Of a DNA stretch of 7,684 nucleotides, positions 1 to 6,866 are shown in pieces (the first letter of the stretch is position 1; every line of letters begins with the position of its first letter). This stretch comes from Lachnospiraceae bacterium UBA4381 (lineage in GTDB: Bacteria; Bacillota; Clostridia; Lachnospirales; Lachnospiraceae): positions 1 to 7,684 of the forward strand of contig DGRT01000096.1 of the NCBI GenBank assembly GCA_002391105.1, in the 5' to 3' direction. The notes below the pieces were generated by a model that made no database searches, was not told the origin of the DNA, and worked only from the letters and a program-made list of their open reading frames with translations. The translations under genes were made by a program, and so were the position numbers.

Positions 1-582
1 AGAACTATACTGACACTTATATTCTATGCTCCTTCAATCTGCGGTAATGCGTATATGGTATGGCAGCTCATACTTTCCAGTGACAGATACGGATATCTGA
101 ACGGTATTCTTATAAGTCTTGGAATCATAGATGAACAGAAGCTGTGGATGCAGGACGCAAAGCTTATACTTCCCTGCCTGATAGTTGTCCAGCTCTGGTT
201 ATCACTTGGTACAGGATTTTTGTCATTTATAGCCGGTCTTCAGACAGTTGATAAGTCACTCTATGAAGCGGCAGCAATAGATGGTATCAAGAACCGCTGG
301 CAGGAGCTGTGGTATGTAACACTTCCGGCTATGAAGCCTCAGCTTATGTTTGGTGCTGTTATGCAGATTACCCAGTCCTTTGCAGTAGCTGATATATCCA
401 TACAGCTTGCCGGTAATCCATCGGTCAATTATGCAGGTGCAACAGTAGTTACCCACCTGCTGGACTATGGTTCAACGAGATTTGATATGGGTTATGCTTC
501 GGCGATAGCAACAGTTTTGTTCCTTCTGATGGTAGGAACCAATAAGCTGGTACAGAGATTACTTAGAAGGGTAGGTGAATAA
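1..582 (+). CDS. Sugar ABC transporter permease, MalF/UgpA/LplB type (3' part, cut by window edge)
   Basis: Inner-membrane subunit of a carbohydrate ABC importer; it forms half of the translocation channel. The frame is open from base 1 (reading RTILTLIFYAPS) to the TAA at 580-582, so the true start lies upstream and the N-terminal helices are missing. The ATG at 55 is internal, not the start. The family signature is the cytoplasmic EAA loop at about bases 262-345, with LYEAAAIDGI followed about ten residues later by TLPAMKP. This loop docks onto the ATPase. Hydrophobic helices flank it, and the protein ends in a short basic tail (VQRLLRRVGE). The next gene encodes a MalG-type permease and starts 1 base after this stop, so the two very probably form a heterodimer and are translationally coupled. 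The family call is firm. The substrate is not determinable, and the binding protein and ATPase are not in view. Confidence 0.93.
   Translation, partial: RTILTLIFYAPSICGNAYMVWQLILSSDRYGYLNGILISLGIIDEQKLWMQDAKLILPCLIVVQLWLSLGTGFLSFIAGLQTVDKSLYEAAAIDGIKNRWQELWYVTLPAMKPQLMFGAVMQITQSFAVADISIQLAGNPSVNYAGATVVTHLLDYGSTRFDMGYASAIATVLFLLMVGTNKLVQRLLRRVGE
573..577 (+). promoter_or_regulatory. Ribosome binding site inside the end of the upstream permease gene
   Basis: AGGTG lies 6 bases before the ATG at 584 and inside the last codons of the preceding permease. It favours ATG 584 as the start of the next gene over the in-frame GTG at 575. That GTG would have only AGAAGG at 565-570, about 4 bases away, and would add three residues. 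The placement suggests translational coupling of the two permease subunits. Confidence 0.6.
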
Positions 583-583
583 T

Positions 584-2005
584 ATGGCAAAGAGAAACTA
601 CCCTAATATAAAGGACAGAATCCGTGAGGCAGGTTTAGACAGTATCGTTCATGATCCTGATATGAATATCGAAATCTATGAGGAGTTTGTTGAAGGACGT
701 GAGGAGGAACCGGACGACGACTATGATGAATTCGATGAGGATTATGATGATTCATATGACAGTACAGCTTCAGAAGAAGAGGGCATATCGTCTGTAAAGT
801 TTACTGCTGCAAAGCCTGAGACGGGGAAAGAAACAGAAGAAAATGCTGTGACAGAGTCTGAGGACAGTTCTGTGTCAGAAGCAGTTGTCGGAGCTGAAGT
901 AAAGGCTCTTAAAGAGAAGATTGCAAGAGAGGCAGAGGAACGTGCCAGAGAGCAGGCGGAGAAAACTGTTACCTACGAGGAACTCAGAAAGAAAGTCAGA
1001 GCCAGAAAAGCTGAGGAAGAAGCAAATATTCCTAAGGAGATAAAGAGGCTCAGAAAGAAGAATAAGGACAAGGAACCTCAGGGACCTGTAGAGCATAAGC
1101 CTGCTATTCCTGATGAGGATCCGGATGCTGTAGTGGCTATGCTTTCCAAAAAGCATTATAAGCAGAAGAAGGTTAATCGTTCTGTTGCAGGAAATGGAAT
1201 ACTGTTCTTTATCATGATCATTTGCGGTATATTCATGTCCCTGCCGCTGGTTATGATAGTCAATAACTGTCTTAAGCCTCTGGATGAGATATTCCAGTAT
1301 CCGCCTAAGGTGTTTGTACGAAATCCTACTCTGGAGAACTTCACAGATCTGTTCATCATAATGAATGACAGCTGGGTACCATTTTCCAGATATATACTTA
1401 ACACTATAATCATTACAGGACTTGGAACCTTTGGACATGTAATAGTTGCATCCCTTGCGGCTTATCCGCTTGCAAAGCATGAGTTTCCGGGGAAGAAGAT
1501 ACTCTTCAATATGGTAGTCCTGTCGATGATGTTCTCGTGGACAGTAACACAGATACCTAACTACATGATCATAAGCTGGCTTCATATCAACAATACATAT
1601 CTGGCGCTTATACTTCCGGCATGGCAGTATGGTATGGGACTGTATCTGATGAAGCAGTTTATGGAACAGCTCCCTACATCACTTATGGAGTCTGCAAGAC
1701 TGGATGGTGCCAGTGAATATCAGATTTTCTGGAGGATAGTGATGCCAAATGTTAAGCCTGCCTGGCTGACACTTGCCATATTCCAGTTCCAGCAGATGTG
1801 GGGCAATACAGGAGCTATGTTCCTGAGAGATGAGCAGCTTAAACCGATGCAGTTTGCTCTTCAGCAGATTGCAGCAGGTGGTACAGCCAGAGCAGGAGCT
1901 TCGGCTGCAGTTACATTTATCGTTGCGGCAGTGCCGATCATATTCTTCCTGGCCTGCCAGAGTAATGTACTTGAGACAATGACAACCTCCGGCATGAAAG
2001 AATAA
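584..2005 (+). CDS. Carbohydrate ABC transporter permease, MalG type, with long charged N-terminal extension
   Basis: Second channel subunit of a sugar ABC importer, in the cytoplasmic membrane. Counted from ATG 584 it has 473 residues, against about 270-300 for ordinary MalG-family permeases. The excess is all N-terminal. Residues 33-66 are a dense Asp/Glu/Tyr stretch (DDDYDEFDEDYDD). Residues about 105-163 are Lys/Arg/Glu-rich and look like a long helix or coiled coil. The first membrane helix begins near residue 205 (GILFFIMIICGIF). The canonical core follows, with the MalG-type loop FQYPPKVFVRNPTLENF and the EAA loop at residues 369-397 (ESARLDGAS then RIVMPNVKPA). It starts 1 base after the upstream MalF-type gene, its probable partner, and ends with tandem stops TAA-TAA. 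An in-frame GTG at 575 is an alternative start. The permease call is firm. The role of the extension is unknown; it should be cytoplasmic, on the ATPase side. Confidence 0.93.
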   Translation: MAKRNYPNIKDRIREAGLDSIVHDPDMNIEIYEEFVEGREEEPDDDYDEFDEDYDDSYDSTASEEEGISSVKFTAAKPETGKETEENAVTESEDSSVSEAVVGAEVKALKEKIAREAEERAREQAEKTVTYEELRKKVRARKAEEEANIPKEIKRLRKKNKDKEPQGPVEHKPAIPDEDPDAVVAMLSKKHYKQKKVNRSVAGNGILFFIMIICGIFMSLPLVMIVNNCLKPLDEIFQYPPKVFVRNPTLENFTDLFIIMNDSWVPFSRYILNTIIITGLGTFGHVIVASLAAYPLAKHEFPGKKILFNMVVLSMMFSWTVTQIPNYMIISWLHINNTYLALILPAWQYGMGLYLMKQFMEQLPTSLMESARLDGASEYQIFWRIVMPNVKPAWLTLAIFQFQQMWGNTGAMFLRDEQLKPMQFALQQIAAGGTARAGASAAVTFIVAAVPIIFFLACQSNVLETMTTSGMKE

Positions 2006-2071
2006 TAAAGAATAATTCGATATTATTCAGTGGAGTGATTCAAAGGAGTAATTCGAAGAGGTAATTCGAAT
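2006..2071 (+). promoter_or_regulatory. 66-base leader between permease and NHL gene, with possible hairpins
   Basis: This is the only sizeable intergenic gap in the window, and it is AT-rich. Two inverted repeats are visible. GAATAAT (2010-2016) faces ATTATTC (2022-2028) across a 5-base loop. ATTCGAA (2051-2057) faces TTCGAAT (2065-2071) across the 7-base loop GAGGTAA. The second loop contains the probable ribosome binding site GAGGT (2058-2062), 9 bases before the ATG at 2072. Both stems are 7 bp and mostly A-T, and no U-run follows, so these are not classic terminators. TATTAT at 2021-2026 resembles a -10 box, but no fitting -35 was found, so no promoter is claimed. A role in tuning translation of the downstream gene is inference. 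Confidence 0.4.
2032..2070 (+). repeat. Three tandem 13-base units, each with a Shine-Dalgarno-like core
   Basis: Three contiguous 13-base units are read directly: GGAGTGATTCAAA (2032-2044), GGAGTAATTCGAA (2045-2057) and GAGGTAATTCGAA (2058-2070). Units 1 and 2 differ at two positions, and units 2 and 3 differ at two. A related TAATTCGA at 2013-2020 may be a decayed fourth copy. The array ends 1 base before the start codon of the NHL gene. Only the last unit places its purine core at a workable distance from the ATG. The other two are about 23 and 36 bases away and may be spares or a by-product of repeat slippage. Confidence 0.8.
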
Positions 2072-3580
2072 ATGAAGAAAGAAAGCAGGTTTAGTAATAA
2101 AAAACTGAATAAAATGTTCTCAAAGCTTCTTGCTGCCGGTATGTCACTGTTTGTTCTTCTGGGTTCCGGCATATATGTAAATGCAGAAGATGAGATTCCC
2201 TATGATACCTATAATTATAATTACTGGGAGTATATAGTTAAGACTCCTGCTGCATATGTTCCGGATGGAATAGTAACTGCACAGTCGCTTGATACAAAGA
2301 GCTTCAGTGCCCCTCAGGATATCTGTGTTTCTGATGCCGGAGAGGTCTATGTGGCAGATACGGGGAATAACAGAATAGTAGTCATGGATCAGGCTATGAC
2401 CAAGGTAAACAGAATAATCGAGAGCTTTGATAATAATGGTACTGAGGATACCTTTAATGCTCCTTACGGAGTGTGTGTATCTGAGAATAATCAGCTTTAT
2501 ATAGCCGATTCAAATAATGCGAGAGTAGTTGTACTTACACCGGAGGGGGACTTCGTTAAGATCATCGACAATCCTCAGTCAGAGATTCTTGATGACGGCT
2601 TCGCCTTTGTTCCTCTCAAGGTCACTGTGGACTATGCAGACAGAGTATATGTTATCAGTAAGGGTGCATTTGAAGGAATACTTGTATTTGAAAGCACGGG
2701 AGACTTCACAGGATATTTTGGAACTATCGAGGTCAAGATAACTCCGTGGGAGAAGTTCTGGAGAAGATTTGCCTCCAAGGAAGAGCGCAGCAATCAGCAG
2801 CTCTATATCCCTACTGAGTTTACAGGAATAGACGTAGACAGCGGTGGATTCATCTATGCCTCCAATATTGATTCGGAGGGAATCCAGGCGGTTCGTCGTC
2901 TCAATCCACAGGGTAAGGATGTTATCCAGAAGGGTGAAAATGGAAATGTTGGCGGCGATGTTCGATGGAGTCTGTATGGTGATTACGGTGGAGCTAGTGA
3001 GATAACTGATGTTGTATATAGAGGTAAGGGTATCTACTCACTTCTGGACAGAAAGAGAGGGCGTATCTTTACATATGATAAGGAAGGAAATCTCCTATAT
3101 ATATTCGGCGGACTTGGCTTCCAGAAGGGAACCTTTATGACGCCGGTTGCCATCGAGGCAATAGGTGATGAGATACTTGTTCTGGATGCTGAAAGGAATT
3201 CCATCCTGAAGTTCAAGGAAACTAATTATGGTACTCTTATAAATGATGCTGTAGGTCTCAGATTTGATGGTGATGAAACTCTTGCCATAGATAAGTGGAA
3301 AGAGGTTCTGAAGCTGGATGAGAACAATGAGCTTGCCAATAATGGTATAGGTAAGGCTTATCTTACAGCAGGCGACAACGAGCAGGCAATGAAATATTTT
3401 AAGCTCGGAATGAACAGGAAGTATTATTCTATAGCATTTAAGAGATATAGAAACAATATCCTTGCTGAAAATATGAGTGTCATCATGACAGTACTGATAG
3501 TAGTTATAGCTGCCTTTGTTATTGGTAACAAAATATATGCCAGGAAAAAGGGTAAGAAGAAACAGGAGGGACTGCTATGA
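2072..3580 (+). CDS. Secreted membrane-anchored NHL-repeat propeller protein with TPR-like segment
   Basis: Probable surface scaffold or binding protein of 502 residues. A basic start and hydrophobic core (KLLAAGMSLFVLLGSGIY) form a signal peptide with likely cleavage after VNA, residues 36-38. Residues about 76-390 hold six NHL-like blades. The clearest are FSAPQDICV...VYVADTGNNRIVV (78-104) and FNAPYGVCV...LYIADSNNARVVV (128-154); later blades are more diverged. A Trp/Arg-rich insert at 224-240 (TPWEKFWRRFASKEERS) separates blades 3 and 4. Residues about 397-450 look like TPR helices (AIDKWKEVLKLDENNELA, then AYLTAGDNEQAMKYFKLG). A C-terminal helix at about 468-486 precedes a Lys-rich tail, so propeller and TPR should face outside. 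NHL propellers usually bind proteins, sugars or nucleic acids, and no enzyme motif is evident. GAGGT at 2058-2062 supports ATG 2072. The stop overlaps the next start. Confidence 0.88.
   Translation: MKKESRFSNKKLNKMFSKLLAAGMSLFVLLGSGIYVNAEDEIPYDTYNYNYWEYIVKTPAAYVPDGIVTAQSLDTKSFSAPQDICVSDAGEVYVADTGNNRIVVMDQAMTKVNRIIESFDNNGTEDTFNAPYGVCVSENNQLYIADSNNARVVVLTPEGDFVKIIDNPQSEILDDGFAFVPLKVTVDYADRVYVISKGAFEGILVFESTGDFTGYFGTIEVKITPWEKFWRRFASKEERSNQQLYIPTEFTGIDVDSGGFIYASNIDSEGIQAVRRLNPQGKDVIQKGENGNVGGDVRWSLYGDYGGASEITDVVYRGKGIYSLLDRKRGRIFTYDKEGNLLYIFGGLGFQKGTFMTPVAIEAIGDEILVLDAERNSILKFKETNYGTLINDAVGLRFDGDETLAIDKWKEVLKLDENNELANNGIGKAYLTAGDNEQAMKYFKLGMNRKYYSIAFKRYRNNILAENMSVIMTVLIVVIAAFVIGNKIYARKKGKKKQEGLL
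3564..3569 (+). promoter_or_regulatory. Ribosome binding site for the YIP1 gene
   Basis: AGGAGG sits 7 bases before ATG 3577, within the final codons of the NHL gene. A second in-frame ATG follows immediately at 3580, and the spacing (7 against 10 bases) favours the first. Confidence 0.75.
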
Positions 3581-4212
3581 TGAAGAGATTACTCTCCATG
3601 GATAAATGGAAATATGCCTTTTATACAGTAAGTCATCCTGCTGATGGTTTCTATGAGATAAGACACAGAGACAGAGGCTCCGTTCCTGTAGCCATTATAC
3701 TGGTCATCATATTCTCCGTAGCATTTTCCATAAACCGTATGTCGGCAAGCTTTATCGTAAATGATATAGAACCCGGAACAGTTGATTCGCTTAAAGAGCT
3801 TGTAGCGGTTCTCATGTTCTATCTGCTGATATGTGTAGGTAACTGGTCCGTCACATGCCTTATGGAAGGTAAAGGAAGGCTTAAGGATATAGCTATAGCG
3901 GTTGGTTATTCTACGATACCAGCTATGGTATGTATAGCACTTGGTACCATTATCAGTCAGTTTCTGGCTCAGGATGAAGGTGCATTTTACTATATGATAG
4001 TCGGAGTGGGAATAGCATATACCTGCTTCATGCTTCTGATCGGAGTCATGACAGTACATAATTTCTCACTTGGAAAAACACTTGTTACTATATTCCTGAC
4101 ACTTGTTGCGATACTTTTGATCATCTTCATAGTTATGCTGTTCTTTGATCTGATCAATCAGGTATTCAGCTTTATCAGGAGTATCTATCAGGAACTTGTT
4201 TACAGAGCATAG
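3577..4212 (+). CDS. YIP1-family integral membrane protein
   Basis: Membrane protein of 211 residues with five predicted helices, at about 36-54, 74-94, 106-130, 137-160 and 167-191. The N-terminal segment LLSMDKWKYAFYTVSHPADGF-YEIRHR, just before the first helix, and the five-helix layout fit bacterial YIP1-domain proteins. Gly-Tyr-Ser-x-Ile-Pro (110-115) at the head of the third helix is also typical of the family. The molecular role of bacterial YIP1 proteins is poorly defined; no catalytic motif is visible. Its start overlaps the NHL gene stop in an ATGA junction (3577-3580), so the two are probably translationally coupled and made together. The next gene's ribosome binding site overlaps its own stop. 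Its position between two surface-exposed proteins suggests a membrane partner for them, or an accessory of the neighbouring permeases. That role is inference. Confidence 0.83.
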   Translation: MMKRLLSMDKWKYAFYTVSHPADGFYEIRHRDRGSVPVAIILVIIFSVAFSINRMSASFIVNDIEPGTVDSLKELVAVLMFYLLICVGNWSVTCLMEGKGRLKDIAIAVGYSTIPAMVCIALGTIISQFLAQDEGAFYYMIVGVGIAYTCFMLLIGVMTVHNFSLGKTLVTIFLTLVAILLIIFIVMLFFDLINQVFSFIRSIYQELVYRA

Positions 4213-4216
4213 GAGG
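4211..4216 (+). promoter_or_regulatory. Ribosome binding site selecting a GTG start
   Basis: AGGAGG overlaps the TAG stop of the YIP1 gene (4210-4212) and lies 8 bases before GTG 4225. The first in-frame ATG is residue 24 (base 4294) and has no comparable site. Starting there would also remove the basic segment ahead of the membrane anchor, so GTG 4225 is preferred. Confidence 0.75.
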
Positions 4217-4224
4217 CGAGTCTA

Positions 4225-6864
4225 GTGGGTAAAAGCAGACAACAGAAAAAAGAGCTGAAATCCCTTGGCCTGGACAAGAAGAAACGTCGTAAGATGTCCC
4301 CTCTTGCTAAGATTGCTCTGGGAGTTATAGCTCTTATAGCGGTTATAATGATCGCGAGACATCTGATAAAGTTTACGTTTTACAATGAATACAGGCAGTA
4401 CTTAACGGATTATGAATATACTGAGGGCAGCTCCTTCAAGGCTTTAAAGGACAGTGATCCCAAGGTAGAGGGAATGAAGCTGGCTGCTGAAAATGATAAT
4501 CTGAAGCTCTATGTGGATACAGCTACCGGATATTTTGCTGTTTATGATAAGAGAAATGATACAGTTACCTATAGTAATCCTGTGGGACTTGAGGAGGATG
4601 CTATAGCCAATGAAGCCAATAAGAGCTATATGAGAAGTCAGTTAGTAGTAGAATACTACAATACACAGAGACTTGAGAGTCTGTTTGATTCCTACAATTA
4701 TGCTGCACGGCTGGAACAGATAGAGGCTGAGAGTATAGAAAATGGTGTTCGTATCATGTACTCTCTGGGTGACAAATCAGCATCAACCGGTATAGTTCCA
4801 CTTACGATCAGTAAAGAAGCGCTGGATAAGGTTATAGCTGCTCTTGATGATAAGGGTGCTGAGTATGTCAGAAAGAAGTTCAAGGCAAGAGCTGATGATG
4901 AGGGAATCTACGACATACTTGAATCAGCCTCCAAGGGTGCTTCCCAGATACGAAATCTGAATGAGTATTTTGAAGAGGCGGGCTTTACCAGTGAAGACTA
5001 TATGCGGGAAATGACAGAAGCCGGTCTTGAGGATGCGATGCCAATATCCTTTGATATACCACTGGATATCACTATAAACGATGATTATCTTCAGGCGAGT
5101 ATATATATGAAGGGAATCCAGGAGAATGGCGGCGGTGCTATTCACCGTATCCAGATGCTTAACTTCTTTGGCGCAGCAACGAAGGAAGAGGAGGGATATA
5201 TCCTTGTTCCTAACGGCTCCGGTTCCATCATTTATTTCAATAATGGTAAGGCGAAGGTTACTTCGGGAAATGATTATTCGGAGAATATATATGGTATAGA
5301 TCCCATGCTTGCAGACTATACTGTTCGTGAAAATACAGAAAACGCAAAGCTGGCACTGTTTGGAATCTTCAGAGAAAACAGCGGGATATTTGCCACTATA
5401 GAAGATGGTGCTTCACTTGCAAATGTTACCGCAAATGTTTCGGGTGAAGTAAATGAATATAATAATGTATATACGACCTTTACCTTAAGAGGTGATGATA
5501 AGCTGTCGATGTTCGGTACAACGGGAAGCGAGGCTGATCTTCCGATAGTTGAGCCGGATTACTATGATTCACCACTTACTGTACGATATACATTCCTTAC
5601 AGATGAATACAAGGGCTATTCAGGAGCCGCAAATTATTACAGAAACAGACTCTTTGCAGAGGGTAAGCTCTCTCAGAAGGAAGAGTCCGGTGATATCAAG
5701 ATGTACTATGATGTTCTTGGAGGAGTGGAGAGAAGAAAGTTCTTCCTGGGAACACAGTACAGAGGACTCTTTGCAATGACATCCTTCTCGGATGCAGAGG
5801 AGATGTCCAATGATTTGAAGACAGCCGGAGTTACCAATCAGGTAATGAACTTCCAGGGCTGGAGCCAGGGCGGTTATTACCATGATGTACTCAGTAAGGT
5901 AAGAGTACCGTTAAAGCTTGGAGGAAAGTCCGGACTTGAGGATCTGAGCAGCACAGTGGAATCAAATGGTGGAAGCTTCTATGTGGACGCAGCGTTCCAG
6001 AAGGTAACACTTGTAAGCTCAAGATATTCAGATAATAATGAAACCTCCCGTTATTACGGAACAGGCTATGTAGCAGAATTCGGACTGGTTAACCCGACTA
6101 CACTGAGGCAGACATCAGGACTTGGATATGAAGAAAATCATTTCCTGCTTATATCTCCGAAGTTTCTGGTTAAATATACAGGCAGATTCGCTGACAGGAT
6201 TCAGGACTATGATGTAACGGGAATATCACTCAGGGATCTGGGCGATGAGCTTCATTCAGACAAGAAACGAACCAATGTCATAAACCGTGAGCAGGCTCTG
6301 GATGTGGTAAAGTCACAGCTTTCACTCATGAAAGAGACCGGAAAGAGCGTAATGCTTAGTGGTGCAAATGATTATGCCTTTGCATATGCAGATGATATTA
6401 TAAATGCTCCGCTTACTGATAATGATTACTATATCATTGATGAGACTATACCTTTCTATCAGATGCTTATTCATGGTTGTATAGATTATTCCGGTGCTGT
6501 TATCAATCTGGGAAATACAACCAGTGCAGATAACATTGTACTTGGACTTGTTGAGAATGGTGCTTCACCGCATTTCCTTTTCTCAAAGAAAAACTCAAAT
6601 GAGCTTAAGGATACGGGAATAAACAGACTGTATGCCACAACCTTTGATAACTGGAAGGATATGGCGGTAGATATATACACCAGATCGAATGAGGTTCTCA
6701 GTCAGGTAAATGGAGAGCTGATGACAGATCATCAGATAGTGGATAAGGGAGTTACTGTAACGACCTATAGTAATGGAGTTAAGATATATATCAATAAGAG
6801 TACACTTGGTACTACGGTTGATGGTATCTATATAGCTCCGGGAAGCTTTGAGATAGGAGGGTGA
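4225..6864 (+). CDS. Large membrane-anchored DUF5696-type surface protein
   Basis: An 879-residue protein starting with GTG. A strongly basic head (residues 1-24, including KKKRRK) precedes one membrane helix at about 27-44, so about 830 residues should lie outside the cell. Residues about 85-120 (NLKLYVDTATGYFAVYDKR) begin an N-terminal beta-rich region like those that precede barrel domains in some glycoside hydrolases. From about 535 the pattern suggests a barrel: FQGWSQGGYYHD (543-554), FYVDAAFQ (585-592), GISLRDLGDEL (666-676), then an ID-E-TIPFYQMLIHG segment around 738-749 followed by DYSGAVINLGN. This arrangement matches what I recall of DUF5696 proteins near sugar ABC permeases in Paenibacillus and Lachnospiraceae. 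Asp588, Asp671, Asp739 and Glu740 are candidate functional acids, but no known catalytic signature was confirmed. It may be an enzyme, a degenerate enzyme or a glycan-binding protein. It lies 12 bases after the YIP1 gene and 2 bases before a permease. Confidence 0.8.
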   Translation: MGKSRQQKKELKSLGLDKKKRRKMSPLAKIALGVIALIAVIMIARHLIKFTFYNEYRQYLTDYEYTEGSSFKALKDSDPKVEGMKLAAENDNLKLYVDTATGYFAVYDKRNDTVTYSNPVGLEEDAIANEANKSYMRSQLVVEYYNTQRLESLFDSYNYAARLEQIEAESIENGVRIMYSLGDKSASTGIVPLTISKEALDKVIAALDDKGAEYVRKKFKARADDEGIYDILESASKGASQIRNLNEYFEEAGFTSEDYMREMTEAGLEDAMPISFDIPLDITINDDYLQASIYMKGIQENGGGAIHRIQMLNFFGAATKEEEGYILVPNGSGSIIYFNNGKAKVTSGNDYSENIYGIDPMLADYTVRENTENAKLALFGIFRENSGIFATIEDGASLANVTANVSGEVNEYNNVYTTFTLRGDDKLSMFGTTGSEADLPIVEPDYYDSPLTVRYTFLTDEYKGYSGAANYYRNRLFAEGKLSQKEESGDIKMYYDVLGGVERRKFFLGTQYRGLFAMTSFSDAEEMSNDLKTAGVTNQVMNFQGWSQGGYYHDVLSKVRVPLKLGGKSGLEDLSSTVESNGGSFYVDAAFQKVTLVSSRYSDNNETSRYYGTGYVAEFGLVNPTTLRQTSGLGYEENHFLLISPKFLVKYTGRFADRIQDYDVTGISLRDLGDELHSDKKRTNVINREQALDVVKSQLSLMKETGKSVMLSGANDYAFAYADDIINAPLTDNDYYIIDETIPFYQMLIHGCIDYSGAVINLGNTTSADNIVLGLVENGASPHFLFSKKNSNELKDTGINRLYATTFDNWKDMAVDIYTRSNEVLSQVNGELMTDHQIVDKGVTVTTYSNGVKIYINKSTLGTTVDGIYIAPGSFEIGG
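6855..6860 (+). promoter_or_regulatory. Ribosome binding site for the downstream permease
   Basis: AGGAGG lies 6 bases before ATG 6867 and inside the final codons of the DUF5696-type gene. It fixes the start of the truncated permease and suggests coupled translation. Confidence 0.75.
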
Positions 6865-6866
6865 TC

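Noticed and set aside
55..57. ATG 55 as the start of the first permease
   Set aside because: The same frame is open and permease-like from base 1, and no ribosome binding site precedes this ATG. Starting here would remove needed membrane segments.
875..1585. A 236-codon open frame on the - strand, opposite the MalG-type permease
   Set aside because: It lies wholly antisense to a well-supported permease gene. Its product is rich in Cys, Tyr, Arg and Leu with no coherent domain, and it fits no operon arrangement. It is a by-product of the codon use of the true gene.
1971..2026. Possible promoter for the NHL gene: TTGAGA at 1971 and TATTAT at 2021
   Set aside because: The two boxes are far too distant for one sigma-A promoter (about 44 bases between them), and no better -35 lies 16-18 bases before TATTAT. 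Genes on both sides look co-transcribed.
2010..2028. GAATAAT/ATTATTC inverted repeat as a transcription terminator
   Set aside because: The stem is only 7 bp with a single G-C pair, and no run of T follows. It cannot be called an intrinsic terminator.
3589..4059. A 156-codon open frame on the - strand, opposite the YIP1 gene
   Set aside because: The product is rich in His, Tyr, Cys and Ile with no recognisable family features, and it sits entirely within a gene with clear membrane topology and a good ribosome binding site.
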